From Streptomyces rubellomurinus (GTDB lineage: Bacteria; Actinomycetota; Actinomycetes; Streptomycetales; Streptomycetaceae): a DNA stretch of 23,333 nucleotides. Where the stretch lies: the NCBI RefSeq assembly GCF_000961885.1, contig NZ_JZKH01000106.1:1-23333 (forward strand), read 5' to 3'. Both the position numbers and the translations under genes were made by a program. Of the stretch, positions 1-8,721 are shown piece after piece; positions within the stretch are counted from its first letter, which is position 1; every line of letters starts with the position of its first letter. Under the pieces are notes generated by a model. The model was not told where the DNA came from, did not search any database, and was given only the letters and a program-made list of their open reading frames with translations.

Positions 1-52
1 CGCCGATGGTACTGCAGGGGGGACCCTGTGGGAGAGTAGGACGCCGCCGAAC
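1..52 (+). rRNA. rrf: 5S rRNA, 3' end (partial)
   Basis: The first ~52 bases match the conserved 3' half of actinomycete 5S rRNA, including the GCCGATGGTACTGCAGGGGG segment and the closing GGACGCCGCCGAAC. The 5' part lies outside the window. The exact mature 3' end is uncertain by a few bases. A strong terminator follows 10 bases later, so this is the end of an rrn operon on the + strand. Confidence 0.95.
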
Positions 53-62
53 AATTCTTCAG

Positions 63-96
63 AAAAGGCCCACCCGGGTTCCCGGGTGGGCCTTTT
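63..96 (+). terminator. Intrinsic terminator of the rRNA operon
   Basis: A perfect 16-bp inverted repeat runs from AAAAGGCCCACCCGGG (63-78) to CCCGGGTGGGCCTTTT (81-96), with TT between the arms. The GC stem followed by a T run is the classic Rho-independent form and lies directly after the 5S gene. Confidence 0.93.
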
Positions 97-212
97 CGCA
101 TTTCCGGACACCGGCCGCACCCTGCGGAAGGCCTGCGGAGAGCCGGCGGAGACCCCCCGACCGGCCCCCGCCGACCGGCTGGTTCGCCGTCAATATGCCG
201 CTAAAACCCCGC

Positions 213-232
213 GATCAGCGCACTGATCAGCG
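213..232. promoter_or_regulatory. Palindromic candidate operator upstream of kdpD
   Basis: GATCAG (213-218) and CTGATC (223-228) form a 6-bp inverted repeat with a 4-nt spacer. The same stretch can be read as the direct repeat GATCAGCG at 213-220 and 225-232 (12-nt period). It lies about 85-100 bp before the kdpD start, in an AT-richer patch (~190-240) of an otherwise GC-rich gap (97-314) between the rrn terminator and kdpD. It could be a KdpE autoregulatory site, but it does not resemble the E. coli KdpE box as I remember it. No confident -35/-10 pair was found. Confidence 0.35.
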
Positions 233-314
233 GAATATCGCCTCCCACGCCGTAGTCTCGAAGGGGAGGGGAACAGGTGTCCGGGGGTGGCTCCCCGGCT
301 GGGCCGGATCAAGA

Positions 315-2969
315 ATGGTGCTCATGGGACGAGGCAGGCTGCGCATCTACCTCGGGGCTGCCCCCGGGGTCGGCAAGACGTACGCCATGCTCGCCGAGGC
401 GCACCGGCGGCAGGAGCGTGGCACGGACGTCGTGGTGGCGTTCGTGGAGGACCACGGCCGGCGGCGCACCGCGGACCTCGTCGCCGGGCTGGAGGTCGTG
501 CTGCGGCAGCAGGTGCTGCACCGGGGGGCCAGGTTCTCCGAGATGGACCTGGACGCGGTGCTGGCCCGCCGCCCGCAGGTGGCGCTGGTGGACGAGCTCG
601 CCCACACCAACATCCCGGGCTGCCGCAACGCCAAGCGCTGGCAGGACGTCGAGGAGCTGCTGGCCGCGGGCATCGACGTGATCTCGACCGTGAACGTCCA
701 GCACCTGGAGTCGCTGGGCGACGCCGTCGAGGGCATCACCGGGGTGCGGCAGCGGGAGACCGTGCCGGACGAGGTGGTGCGGCGGGCGGACCAGATCGAG
801 CTGGTCGACATGTCCCCGCAGGCGCTGCGGCGCCGGCTGGCGCACGGCAACGTGTACCTGCCGGAGAAGATCGACGCCGCGCTGGCCAACTACTTCCGCC
901 CGGGCAACCTGACCGCGCTGCGCGAACTGGCGCTGCTGTGGACGGCCGACCGGGTGGACGAGTACCTGCAGAAGTACCGGGCCGAGCAGGGCATCGAGGG
1001 CACCTGGCAGGCCCGGGAGCGGATCGTGGTCGGCCTGACCGGTGGCCCCGAGGGGGCGACGCTGATCCGCCGGGCGGCCCGGATCGCCGCCCGGGTCTCC
1101 GGCGGTGAACTCCTCGCCGTGCACATCTCCCGCTCGGACGGCCTCGCGGGCTCCGGCTCTCCGCAGACGCTGATCGAGCAGCGCGCCCTGGTGGAGAGCC
1201 TCGGCGGCAGCTTCCACAACGTCCTCGGCGACGACCCGGCCGCCGGGCTGCTGGACTTCGCCCGCGGCGTGAACGCGACCCAGATCGTGCTGGGCACCAG
1301 CCGCCGACCCGGCTGGCAGTACCTGTACGGGCCGGGCGTGGGCACCCTGGTCACCCAGAAGGCCGGGGACATCGACGTCCACATGGTCACCCACGAGCAC
1401 GCCGGGCACGGGCGCCGCGGCAAGATCCCCGTCCGCAGGATCACCGACCTGGGCCGCACCCGGACCGTCGCCGGCTGGCTGACCGGCCTGGCCGGGCCGC
1501 CGCTGATGGCGATCGTGCTGACCGCGATCGGCGGGCTGGGCCTGTCCACCGACATGCTGCTGTTCCTGTCGCTGACGGTGCTGGCCGCGCTGGTCGGCGG
1601 GCTGCTGCCGGCCATCGGCTCGGCGCTGGTCGGCTCCTCGGTGCTGAACTACTACTTCACGCCGCCGGTCCACACCTTCACCATCAACGAGCCGCAGAAC
1701 ATCATGGCGGTGGCGATCTTCACGGTGGTCGGCATCTCGGTCGCCTCCGTGGTCGATCTGGCCGCCCGGCGCACCCACCAGGCGGCCCGCGCCCAGGCCG
1801 AGGCGCAGACGCTCAGCGCGCTGGCCGGCACGGTGCTGCGCGGTGCCCCGAACGGGGACGGCGTGCTGACCGCGCTGATGGAGCAGGTGCGGGAGACCTT
1901 CGGGCAGGAGAGCGCCGCACTGCTGGAGCGGCCGGACCCGCTGGGCCCCTGGGCGGCGGTGGCGAGCGCCGGGCCGCACCCACCCGGGCGGCCGGAGGAC
2001 GCCGACGTGGACGTCCCGGTCGGCGACAGCCTGGCGCTGGTGCTGCGCGGCCGGGTGCTGCCCGGCGCGGACCGCCGTCTGCTCGGGGCCTTCGCCGCGC
2101 AGGCCGCGGTGGTGCTGGAACGCCGCCGGCTGGCCCGGGAGGCGGCCGCCGCGCGGCGGGAGGCCGAGGGCAACCGGATCCGCACCGCCCTGCTCGCCGC
2201 CGTCTCGCACGACCTGCGGACCCCACTGGCCGGCATCAAGGCCTCGGTGAGCTCACTGCGCTCCGACGACGTCGAGTGGGGCCCGGAGGACGAGGCCGAG
2301 CTGCTGGCCGGCATCGAGGCCGGGGCGGACCGGCTCGACCACCTGATCAACAACCTGCTCGACATGAGCCGGCTGCAGACCGGCACCGTCACCCCGCTGA
2401 TCCAGGAGACCGACCTCGACGAGGTGGTGCCCTACGCGCTCGGCGGCGTGCCGCCGGAGGCCGTACGGCTGGAGGTGCCGGAGACGCTGCCGATGATCCG
2501 GGCGGACGGCGGCCTGCTGGAGCGCTCGCTCGCCAACCTCGTCGAGAACGCCGTCAAGTACAGCCCGGACGGCGTGCGGGTGCTGGTCAAGGCCGACGCG
2601 CTGCACCAGATCGGCGGGCCCGGCCGGGTCGAGCTGCGGATCGTCGACCGCGGCCCGGGAGTGCCGGAGGACGCCAAGGAGCGGATCTTCGCGCCGTTCC
2701 AGCGCTACGGCGACGCGCCGCGCGGCGCCGGCGTGGGCCTCGGGCTTGCGGTGGCGCGCGGCTTCGTCGAGGCGATGGACGGCACCGTCACCGCCGAGGA
2801 CACCCCGGGCGGCGGCCTCACCATGGTCGTCAGCCTGCCCGCCGCCGAGCGGCCGCCCGAGCCGGCCCGAGCGGGCGGACCGGGCGACCCGGGCGACCCC
2901 GGCGAACCCACCGACCCGGGCGAGCCGGCCGGCGACGGCCGCGACCCGCTCTCGCACCTGATCACGTGA
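315..2969 (+). CDS. kdpD: Sensor histidine kinase KdpD
   Basis: Membrane sensor kinase that responds to low K+ or turgor and phosphorylates KdpE. From ATG 315 it is 884 aa, normal for full-length KdpD. In order: KdpD N-terminal domain with Walker A GAAPGVGKT (residues 14-22) and Walker B-like VALVDELAHTN; a USP-like domain (~235-370); a DUF4118 region with hydrophobic membrane segments (~390-480); a GAF-like region (~500-605); HisKA with SHDLRTPL, phospho-acceptor His632; an HATPase domain with N-box LVENAVKYS and G-boxes DRGPGVP and GVGLGLAVARG. The tail after ~845 is Gly/Pro/Asp-rich and low complexity. ATG 324 is an equally possible start (MGRGRLRIYLG); both have weak ribosome sites. Longer in-frame reading back to base 6 would run through 5S rRNA and is rejected. 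kdpE follows after 97 nt; no kdpFABC is visible. Confidence 0.95.
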   Translation: MVLMGRGRLRIYLGAAPGVGKTYAMLAEAHRRQERGTDVVVAFVEDHGRRRTADLVAGLEVVLRQQVLHRGARFSEMDLDAVLARRPQVALVDELAHTNIPGCRNAKRWQDVEELLAAGIDVISTVNVQHLESLGDAVEGITGVRQRETVPDEVVRRADQIELVDMSPQALRRRLAHGNVYLPEKIDAALANYFRPGNLTALRELALLWTADRVDEYLQKYRAEQGIEGTWQARERIVVGLTGGPEGATLIRRAARIAARVSGGELLAVHISRSDGLAGSGSPQTLIEQRALVESLGGSFHNVLGDDPAAGLLDFARGVNATQIVLGTSRRPGWQYLYGPGVGTLVTQKAGDIDVHMVTHEHAGHGRRGKIPVRRITDLGRTRTVAGWLTGLAGPPLMAIVLTAIGGLGLSTDMLLFLSLTVLAALVGGLLPAIGSALVGSSVLNYYFTPPVHTFTINEPQNIMAVAIFTVVGISVASVVDLAARRTHQAARAQAEAQTLSALAGTVLRGAPNGDGVLTALMEQVRETFGQESAALLERPDPLGPWAAVASAGPHPPGRPEDADVDVPVGDSLALVLRGRVLPGADRRLLGAFAAQAAVVLERRRLAREAAAARREAEGNRIRTALLAAVSHDLRTPLAGIKASVSSLRSDDVEWGPEDEAELLAGIEAGADRLDHLINNLLDMSRLQTGTVTPLIQETDLDEVVPYALGGVPPEAVRLEVPETLPMIRADGGLLERSLANLVENAVKYSPDGVRVLVKADALHQIGGPGRVELRIVDRGPGVPEDAKERIFAPFQRYGDAPRGAGVGLGLAVARGFVEAMDGTVTAEDTPGGGLTMVVSLPAAERPPEPARAGGPGDPGDPGEPTDPGEPAGDGRDPLSHLIT

Positions 2970-3066
2970 CACCCGGCGGCGCACCGGCTCGATCCGGCCG
3001 GACGCCCCGCCGACCAGATGGCCCCCAGTCCGAACGTCAGACAGCCCCGAAAGGCGGAGCCCGAAC

Positions 3067-3747
<681 letters not shown>

Positions 3748-3766
3748 TTCGGGACCGATCCGAGGG

Positions 3767-3802
3767 CGCCCCCGGCGGTCGAACGGCCTGCCGCCGGGGG
3801 CG
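3767..3802 (+). terminator. Stem-loop terminator after kdpE
   Basis: A perfect 12-bp inverted repeat: CGCCCCCGGCGG (3767-3778) and CCGCCGGGGGCG (3791-3802), 12-nt loop. It begins 20 nt after the kdpE stop. There is no T run, as is common in Streptomyces terminators. It also ends just before the -10 of the next gene, so it separates two transcription units. Confidence 0.75.
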
Positions 3803-3812
3803 GCGGAACCGG

Positions 3813-3818
3813 TACCCT
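3813..3818 (+). promoter_or_regulatory. -10 element of a leaderless promoter for the OB-fold gene
   Basis: TACCCT matches the TANNNT -10 pattern and ends 6 nt before the ATG at 3825. No Shine-Dalgarno sequence lies before that ATG, so a leaderless transcript is likely. A clear -35 is not seen. Confidence 0.5.
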
Positions 3819-3824
3819 TCCGGC

Positions 3825-4238
3825 ATGAGTGGTGACAAGAACGGCGACCAGCCGCCCGGCCGCCTGCGCCGGATGCTCAGCCGGCTGACCTCCTCGACCG
3901 AGGAGCTGCAGGCCGAGGAGCTGCGCCAGGAGAGCGCGGCCGAGGCGGGCAGCCGGCGGATCGCCGACTGCGCCGACCGCGAGCTGGTCACCGTCGCCGG
4001 CACGCTGCGCACGGTGACGCTGCGCCCCCGGGCCGGGGTGCCCGCCCTGGAAGCCGAACTCTTCGACGGCACCGAGGCGCTGGACATGGTCTGGCTGGGC
4101 CGTCGCTCGATCGCGGGCATAGAGCCCGGCCGCCGGCTGGTCGCCAGCGGCCGGATCAGCCACGCACGCGGGCGCCGCGTGCTGTTCAACCCCCGATACG
4201 AGCTGCGTCCGGTCGGACACGGGAGCGAGTCAGCGTGA
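3825..4238 (+). CDS. OB-fold nucleic-acid-binding protein
   Basis: Small 137-aa protein. The N-terminal ~50 residues are charged and helical (SSTEELQAEELRQES). The C-terminal part (~55-132) reads as an OB-fold: alternating strands around LVTVAGTLRTVTLRP, ALEAELFDG, LDMVWLGRR, RRLVASGRISHARGRRVLF. I place it with the actinobacterial Rv2694c-like OB-fold proteins because it precedes a DUF3159 gene, the same order as in Mycobacterium tuberculosis (from memory). The ATG at 3825 was chosen because the protein begins sensibly there and a -10 lies 6 nt upstream; longer in-frame reading overlaps kdpE. It overlaps the next gene by 4 nt (GTGA), so the two are probably co-translated. The binding target is unknown. 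Confidence 0.88.
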   Translation: MSGDKNGDQPPGRLRRMLSRLTSSTEELQAEELRQESAAEAGSRRIADCADRELVTVAGTLRTVTLRPRAGVPALEAELFDGTEALDMVWLGRRSIAGIEPGRRLVASGRISHARGRRVLFNPRYELRPVGHGSESA

Positions 4239-4954
4239 GCAACCAGCCCGGCGGAGACGCCGCCACCCAGCTCGGATCCGACGCCGCGGAGGAGGCCGCC
4301 CGCCGGGCCGCCGCCTCCAAGGAGGCCGCCGACACCGTCCTGCAGGCCTTCGGCGGCGTGCGCGGCATGATCGACATGACGCTGCCCGGCCTGGTCTTCA
4401 TCGTCACCTACAACATCACCCACCAGGTCAGCGCGGCCGCCTGGGCCGCGCTCGGCCTGAGCGCGCTGTTCGTGGTGGCCCGGCTGGCGCGGCGGGAGAC
4501 CATCCAGCACGCCTTCAGCGGCGTGTTCGGCGTCGCCCTCGGCGCCTGGATCGCCATGAAGAGCGGCAAGGCCGAGGACTTCTACCTGCCCGGCCTGCTC
4601 TGGAACGTCGCCTACTGCGCCGGCTTCGCGGTCTCCGCCCTGGTCCGCTGGCCGATGATCGGCCTGATGCTCGGCCCGATCACCGGCGAGATGTTCACCT
4701 GGCGCAAGGAGAACCCCGGCCGCTTCGCCGCCTACACCAAGGCGACCTGGGCCTGGGTGGTCATCATGGGCCTCAAGCCGGTGATCCTCTTCCCGCTGTA
4801 CTTCACCCACAACGTCAACCTGCTCGGCTGGCTGAAGGTCGCCCTCGGCATCCCGCCGATGCTGCTGGCGATGTACGTCACCTGGCAGATCCTGCTGAAG
4901 GCGCCGCCGCCGATCAAGGCGCAGCTGGACGACGAGGAGGAGCCGGCGAAGTAG
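4235..4954 (+). CDS. DUF3159 family integral membrane protein
   Basis: 239-aa membrane protein of unknown function. The N-terminal ~45 residues are Ala/Glu-rich and soluble. Then come several hydrophobic segments: MTLPGLVFIVTYNITHQ, AWAALGLSALFVVARL, AFSGVFGVALGAWIAM, FYLPGLLWNVAYCAGFAVSA, WAWVVIMGLKPVILFPLYF and LKVALGIPPMLLAMYVTWQ. It ends in an acidic tail (LDDEEEPAK). Layout and neighbours match Rv2693c-type DUF3159 proteins. GTG 4235 overlaps the upstream TGA, and a GGGAGCGAG ribosome site precedes it. Constant company with TrkA-type genes suggests a link to ion transport or membrane physiology, but no activity is established as far as I know. A bidirectional terminator follows. Confidence 0.88.
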   Translation: MSNQPGGDAATQLGSDAAEEAARRAAASKEAADTVLQAFGGVRGMIDMTLPGLVFIVTYNITHQVSAAAWAALGLSALFVVARLARRETIQHAFSGVFGVALGAWIAMKSGKAEDFYLPGLLWNVAYCAGFAVSALVRWPMIGLMLGPITGEMFTWRKENPGRFAAYTKATWAWVVIMGLKPVILFPLYFTHNVNLLGWLKVALGIPPMLLAMYVTWQILLKAPPPIKAQLDDEEEPAK

Positions 4955-4970
4955 CCGCTCCCGCCCGCGC

Positions 4971-5014
4971 ACGGCGAAGGGCCCGCACCCACCCGGGTGC
5001 GGGCCCTTCGCCGT
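4971..5014. terminator. Bidirectional terminator between DUF3159 and ceoC
   Basis: A perfect 20-bp inverted repeat, arms 4971-4990 and 4995-5014, loop ACCC (4991-4994). It fills the gap between two convergent genes (stops at 4954 and 5026) and can serve both directions. Confidence 0.92.
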
Positions 5015-5025
5015 ACCGCCGGGCC

Positions 5026-5697
5026 CTACTGGGCGCCGGAGGACGAGGACAGCAGGTCCTCCAGCTCCTCCTCGCGCTCCTGCGCGGCGACGAAGAGCAG
5101 CTCGTCGCCGCCCTCCAGGGTGTCGTCCTTGCCCGGCACCAGCACCCGGCCCTCGCGGATGATGGTCACCAGCGCGGTGTCCTGCGGCCAGGACACGTCG
5201 CCCACCCGGGTGCCGACCAGCTCCGCGTCCGCGGCCAGGGTCAGCTCGACCAGGTTGGCGTTGCCCTGGCTGAAGCGCATCAGGCGGACCAGGTCGCCGA
5301 CGCTGACCGCCTCCTCGACCAGGGCGGACATCAGGCGCGGGGTGGACACGGCCACGTCCACGCCCCAGGACTCGTTGAACAGCCACTCGTTCTTCGGGTT
5401 GTTCACCCGGGCGACGACCCGCGGCACCGCGTACTCCGTCTTGGCGAGCAGCGAGACGACCAGGTTGACCTTGTCGTCGCCGGTCGCGGCGATCACCACG
5501 TGGCAGCGCTGCAGCGCCGCCTCGTCCAGCGAGGTGATCTCGCAGGCGTCGGCCAGCAGCCACTCCGCCATCGGGACCCGCTCCACCGAGATGGAGTTCG
5601 GGTTCTTGTCGATCAGCAGGACCTCGTGGCCGTTCTCCAGCAGCTCGCCCGCGATCGAGCGGCCCACGGCACCGGCCCCGGCAATGGCGACCCGCAT
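5026..5697 (-). CDS. ceoC: TrkA/RCK potassium regulatory protein (CeoC-like)
   Basis: 223-aa cytosolic protein of the TrkA/RCK group, which binds NAD(H), ATP or cyclic dinucleotides and gates K+ transporters. The N-terminal Rossmann domain has GAGAVGRSIAGELL and the acidic residue ending strand 2 in VLLIDKN. The second half (~140-215) is a TrkA_C/RCK_C domain (VELTLAADAELVGTRVGDV to GDELLFVAAQ). The C-terminus is acidic/Ser-rich. The length is half of E. coli TrkA, so it likely works as a dimer or with CeoB. Its ATG (5697-5695) overlaps the ceoB stop by 1 nt (TGATG), so translation is coupled. The longer in-frame reading to 5952 is rejected because it would cover ceoB and break the Rossmann start. 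The name follows position next to DUF3159, as in M. tuberculosis. Confidence 0.92.
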   Translation of the reverse strand: MRVAIAGAGAVGRSIAGELLENGHEVLLIDKNPNSISVERVPMAEWLLADACEITSLDEAALQRCHVVIAATGDDKVNLVVSLLAKTEYAVPRVVARVNNPKNEWLFNESWGVDVAVSTPRLMSALVEEAVSVGDLVRLMRFSQGNANLVELTLAADAELVGTRVGDVSWPQDTALVTIIREGRVLVPGKDDTLEGGDELLFVAAQEREEELEDLLSSSSGAQ

Positions 5698-6365
5698 CAG
5701 TGACCCTCCTCCTTCGGCCCCTGCGCGAACGCGGCCTCCACGGCCGTCAGGTCGGCCCGGCGCAGCATCACGTGCACCAGGTCGCCTTCCTGCACCACCA
5801 TCTGCGGCGAGGGCAGCACGCCCTCGCCGAGCCGGGTGACGAACGCCACCCGGGCGCCGGAGGCCTCCTCCAGCCTGCCGATCCGCTGGCCGACCCAGCT
5901 CGGGTCGTACGCCACCTCGGCCAGCTGGACGCTGCCGCTCGGGTCCTGCCACAGCGGCTCGGCGCCGCTCGGCAGCAGCCGGCGCAGCATCTGGTCGGCC
6001 GTCCAGCGGACCGTCGCCACGGTCGGGATGCCCAGCCGCTGGTACACCTCGGCGCGGCGCGGGTCGTAGATGCGGGCCGCGACGTTCTCCACGCCGAAGG
6101 TCTCCCGGGCCACCCGCGCGGCGATGATGTTCGAGTTGTCGCCGCTGGAGACCGCGGCGAAGGCGCCCGCCTCCTCGATGCCCGCCTCGCGCAGGGTGTC
6201 CTGGTCGAAGCCGACACCGGTCACCCGGCGGCCGTTGAACCCGGCGCCCAGCCGGCGGAACGCGGTCGGGTCCTGGTCGACCACGGCCACCGAGTGGCCC
6301 TGTTTCTCCAGAGCGCGCGCGAGGGCCGAGCCCACGCGGCCGCAGCCCATGATGACGATGTGCAC
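5697..6365 (-). CDS. ceoB: TrkA/RCK potassium regulatory protein (CeoB-like)
   Basis: 222-aa TrkA-type protein, paralogous to the following ceoC. Rossmann motif MGCGRVGSALARAL and strand-2 end VAVVDQD lie at the N-terminus; an RCK_C-like domain (VQLAEVAYDPSWVGQRIG to GDLVHVMLRR) lies at ~135-212. GTG 6365 was chosen because it puts the Rossmann strand at residue 2 and has GAGG about 8 nt upstream. An ATG at 6419 is in frame, but its GGAG abuts the codon. It is divergent from the KimA-like permease gene. Expected role: nucleotide-dependent control of a K+ transporter, either a Trk/Ktr pore encoded elsewhere or the adjacent APC permease (inference). Confidence 0.92.
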   Translation of the reverse strand: MHIVIMGCGRVGSALARALEKQGHSVAVVDQDPTAFRRLGAGFNGRRVTGVGFDQDTLREAGIEEAGAFAAVSSGDNSNIIAARVARETFGVENVAARIYDPRRAEVYQRLGIPTVATVRWTADQMLRRLLPSGAEPLWQDPSGSVQLAEVAYDPSWVGQRIGRLEEASGARVAFVTRLGEGVLPSPQMVVQEGDLVHVMLRRADLTAVEAAFAQGPKEEGH

Positions 6366-6639
6366 CGGCGCTACCTCACGCGTTCCGTAGGGGTCTTGAC
6401 CTGCGCAAACACCGCTCATCTCCGTTTCCCGCCCCGACTGGCTCCGGGGCGAGTGCTCGTGTGGGGGACCGGCTCGGCAACGTCCGACCAGCTGTCGACG
6501 ACGCCGGACAGCGGTCGACAACGACAGTGTTGCCCGCCGGCTCGTATCCGACACGCTAGCCGGTCCACCGAACACAGTCGCGATGAAGGGGGGTGACTCC
6601 GGCGCGCGTCCGCGGGTGGAGCCCCTACGATTCCTTAAC
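6366..6639. promoter_or_regulatory. Divergent regulatory region between ceoB and the APC permease
   Basis: 274 bp between divergent starts. On the + strand TACGAT (6626-6631) is a good TANNNT -10 ending 8 nt before GTG 6640; no ribosome site precedes that GTG, so a leaderless mRNA is likely. Two GTCGAC hexamers fall within ~6490-6525. No confident minus-strand promoter for ceoB was identified. Confidence 0.5.
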
Positions 6640-8721
6640 GTGCCTATGCCGACAGACCTTCCGAAACGCATCCTGATCGGGCGCGCCCTGCGCAGCGACA
6701 AACTCGGGGAGACACTCCTCCCCAAGCGGATCGCGCTGCCCGTCTTCGCCTCGGACGCGCTCTCCTCGGTCGCGTACGCCCCCGAGGAGATCCTGCTCAC
6801 GCTGTCCGTCGCGGGCGCCTCGGCGATCCACTTCTCGTGGCAGATCGGCGTCGTCGTGGCGATCGTGATGCTCGCCGTCGTCGCCTCCTACCGGCAGAAC
6901 GTCCACGCCTACCCCAGCGGCGGCGGCGACTACGAGGTCGCCACCGTCAACCACGGGCCCAACGCCGGCCTCGTGGTCGCCGCCGCGCTGATGGTCGACT
7001 ACGTGCTGACCGTCGCCGTCTCCACCACCTCCGGCGTCGCCAACGTCGTCTCCGCCGTCCCCGCGCTACGCGGCCACGAACAGCTCGTGTCCGTCGTCGT
7101 GATCGTGCTGCTGATGGGCATGAACCTGCGCGGCGTGCGCGAGTCCGGCAGCGCCTTCGCCGTCCCCACCTACGCCTTCATGATCGGCGTGGTCGGAATG
7201 GTCGGCTACGGCTTCGTCCGGCACTTCCTGCTCGGCCAGGACATGCCCGCCGAGAGCTCCGGCTTCACCCTCGAGGCGACCCCCGGGAACGGCTCGCTGG
7301 CCGGCTTCGCGATGGTATTCCTGCTGCTCAAGTCCTTCTCCTCCGGCTGCGCCGCGCTCACCGGCGTGGAGGCGATCTCCAACGGCGTGCCCGCGTTCCG
7401 CAAGCCCAAGAGCAAGAACGCGGCCACCACCCTGCTGATGATGGCCAGCATCGCCGTGGTGATGTTCATGGGCATCATCTGGCTGGCCCGCCTCACCGGC
7501 GTCCAGATGGCCGAGAACCCGGCCGAGCAGCTGACCGGGGCGGCCCCCGACTACCACCAGAAGACCGCGCTGGCCCAGATCAGCGAGGCCGTGTTCAACA
7601 ACTTCACGCCCGGCTTCTACTTCGTCGCCGCCGTGACCGGCCTGATCCTGGTGCTCGCCGCCAACACCGCCTTCAACGGCTTCCCGGTGCTCGGCTCGAT
7701 CCTCGCCCAGGACCGCTACCTGCCCCGCCAGCTGCACACCCGCGGCGACCGGCTGGCCTTCTCCAACGGCATCATCCTGCTGGCGATCGCCGCGATGGTG
7801 CTCGTCGTCGCCTTCGACGCCGACCCCAACCGGCTGATCCAGCTGTACATCGTCGGCGTCTTCGTCTCCTTCAACATGAGCCAGTCCGGGATGATCCGGC
7901 ACTGGACCAGGCTGCTGCGCGGCGAGACCGACCCGGCGAAGCGGCGCCACATGCAGCGCAGCCGGGCGATCAACGCCTTCGGCCTGGTGATGACCATGGC
8001 CGTGCTGATCGTCGTCCTGGTCACCAAGATCAGCCACGCCTGGATCGCGATCGCCGCGATGGTCGTGCTGTACGTGATGATGAAGGGCATCCGCCGCCAC
8101 TACGACCGGGTCTCCGAGGAGCTGACCGCCGTCGACGACCCGGACGACACGGCGCTGCCCACCCGGGTGCACGCCGTCGTGCTGGTCTCCAAGCTGCACA
8201 AGCCGGCGCTGCGCGCCCTCGCCTACGCCCGCCTCGCCCGCCCCCACACGCTGGAGGCGATCACCGTCAACGTCGACCCGGAGGACACGGCGGCGCTGCG
8301 GCAGGAGTGGCACGAGCGGGGCATCGAGGTGCCGCTCAAGGTGCTGGACTCGCCGTACCGGGAGATCACCGGACCGGTGCTGGACTACGTGAAGAACCTG
8401 CGCCGGGCCAGCCCGCGCGCCGTGGTGTCGGTCTACATCCCCGAGTACGTGGTCGGCCGCTGGTACGAGCACCTGCTGCACAACCAGAGCGCGCTGCGGC
8501 TCAAGGGGCGACTGCTGTTCAAGCCCGGTGTGATGGTCACCTCGGTGCCGTGGCAGTTGGAGTCCTCGGAGCGGCGCCGACCGCAGAAGGCCTGGTCGGC
8601 GCCGGGCGCCGTCCGGCGTGGCGAGCCGCGGGCGCCGAAGGCCGTACAGTCGAAGGATTCCGTGCGCACCGGTTCGAACCCCGGCGCCCCCACCGACCGC
8701 AGCAAGGACTCCGCCCAGTGA
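6640..8721 (+). CDS. APC-superfamily permease, KimA-like (probable K+ uptake)
   Basis: 693-aa membrane transporter. The N-terminus is close to what I recall of Bacillus KimA (YdaO): KRILIGRALRSDKLGE, FASDALSSVAYAPEEIL, then YPSGGGDYEVA and DYVLTVAVSTTSGVANVVSA. About 12 hydrophobic segments span residues ~30-490. A soluble C-terminal domain (~505-655) begins at TRVHAVVLVSKLHKPALRALAYA and looks USP-like. The last ~40 residues are basic and disordered. KimA imports K+ with H+ and is inhibited by c-di-AMP; the same activity here is inferred from similarity and from neighbouring ceoB/ceoC and kdpDE. The start is GTG 6640 (ATG 6646 is possible), right after a -10. It overlaps the next gene by 4 nt (GTGA). 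A generic amino-acid permease is the alternative. Confidence 0.9.
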   Translation: MPMPTDLPKRILIGRALRSDKLGETLLPKRIALPVFASDALSSVAYAPEEILLTLSVAGASAIHFSWQIGVVVAIVMLAVVASYRQNVHAYPSGGGDYEVATVNHGPNAGLVVAAALMVDYVLTVAVSTTSGVANVVSAVPALRGHEQLVSVVVIVLLMGMNLRGVRESGSAFAVPTYAFMIGVVGMVGYGFVRHFLLGQDMPAESSGFTLEATPGNGSLAGFAMVFLLLKSFSSGCAALTGVEAISNGVPAFRKPKSKNAATTLLMMASIAVVMFMGIIWLARLTGVQMAENPAEQLTGAAPDYHQKTALAQISEAVFNNFTPGFYFVAAVTGLILVLAANTAFNGFPVLGSILAQDRYLPRQLHTRGDRLAFSNGIILLAIAAMVLVVAFDADPNRLIQLYIVGVFVSFNMSQSGMIRHWTRLLRGETDPAKRRHMQRSRAINAFGLVMTMAVLIVVLVTKISHAWIAIAAMVVLYVMMKGIRRHYDRVSEELTAVDDPDDTALPTRVHAVVLVSKLHKPALRALAYARLARPHTLEAITVNVDPEDTAALRQEWHERGIEVPLKVLDSPYREITGPVLDYVKNLRRASPRAVVSVYIPEYVVGRWYEHLLHNQSALRLKGRLLFKPGVMVTSVPWQLESSERRRPQKAWSAPGAVRRGEPRAPKAVQSKDSVRTGSNPGAPTDRSKDSAQ

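Noticed and set aside
6..314. In-frame extension of kdpD back to base 6
   Set aside because: It would translate 5S rRNA and the rrn terminator; KdpD begins at MGRGRLRIYLG or a few residues earlier.
277..681. GTG-started frame with a good AAGGGGAGGGG site before it
   Set aside because: The purine run is tempting, but the product is Ser/Arg/Trp-rich, resembles nothing and lies in another frame of the clearly real kdpD.
309..2210. Very long minus-strand open frame opposite kdpD, and similar ones opposite the permease/methyltransferase, collagenase and ATPase genes
   Set aside because: At this GC content antisense frames stay open by chance. Their products are His/Gly/Arg/Pro/Gln-rich low-complexity strings without domains or sensible starts.
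8668..8700. tRNA 3'-end look-alike (GGTTCGAACCCCGG followed by CGCCCCCACC)
   Set aside because: It lies in the coding tail of the permease; the T-stem pairs poorly and no matching acceptor strand, D-arm or anticodon arm is found upstream. It is probably chance and not an att-site remnant.
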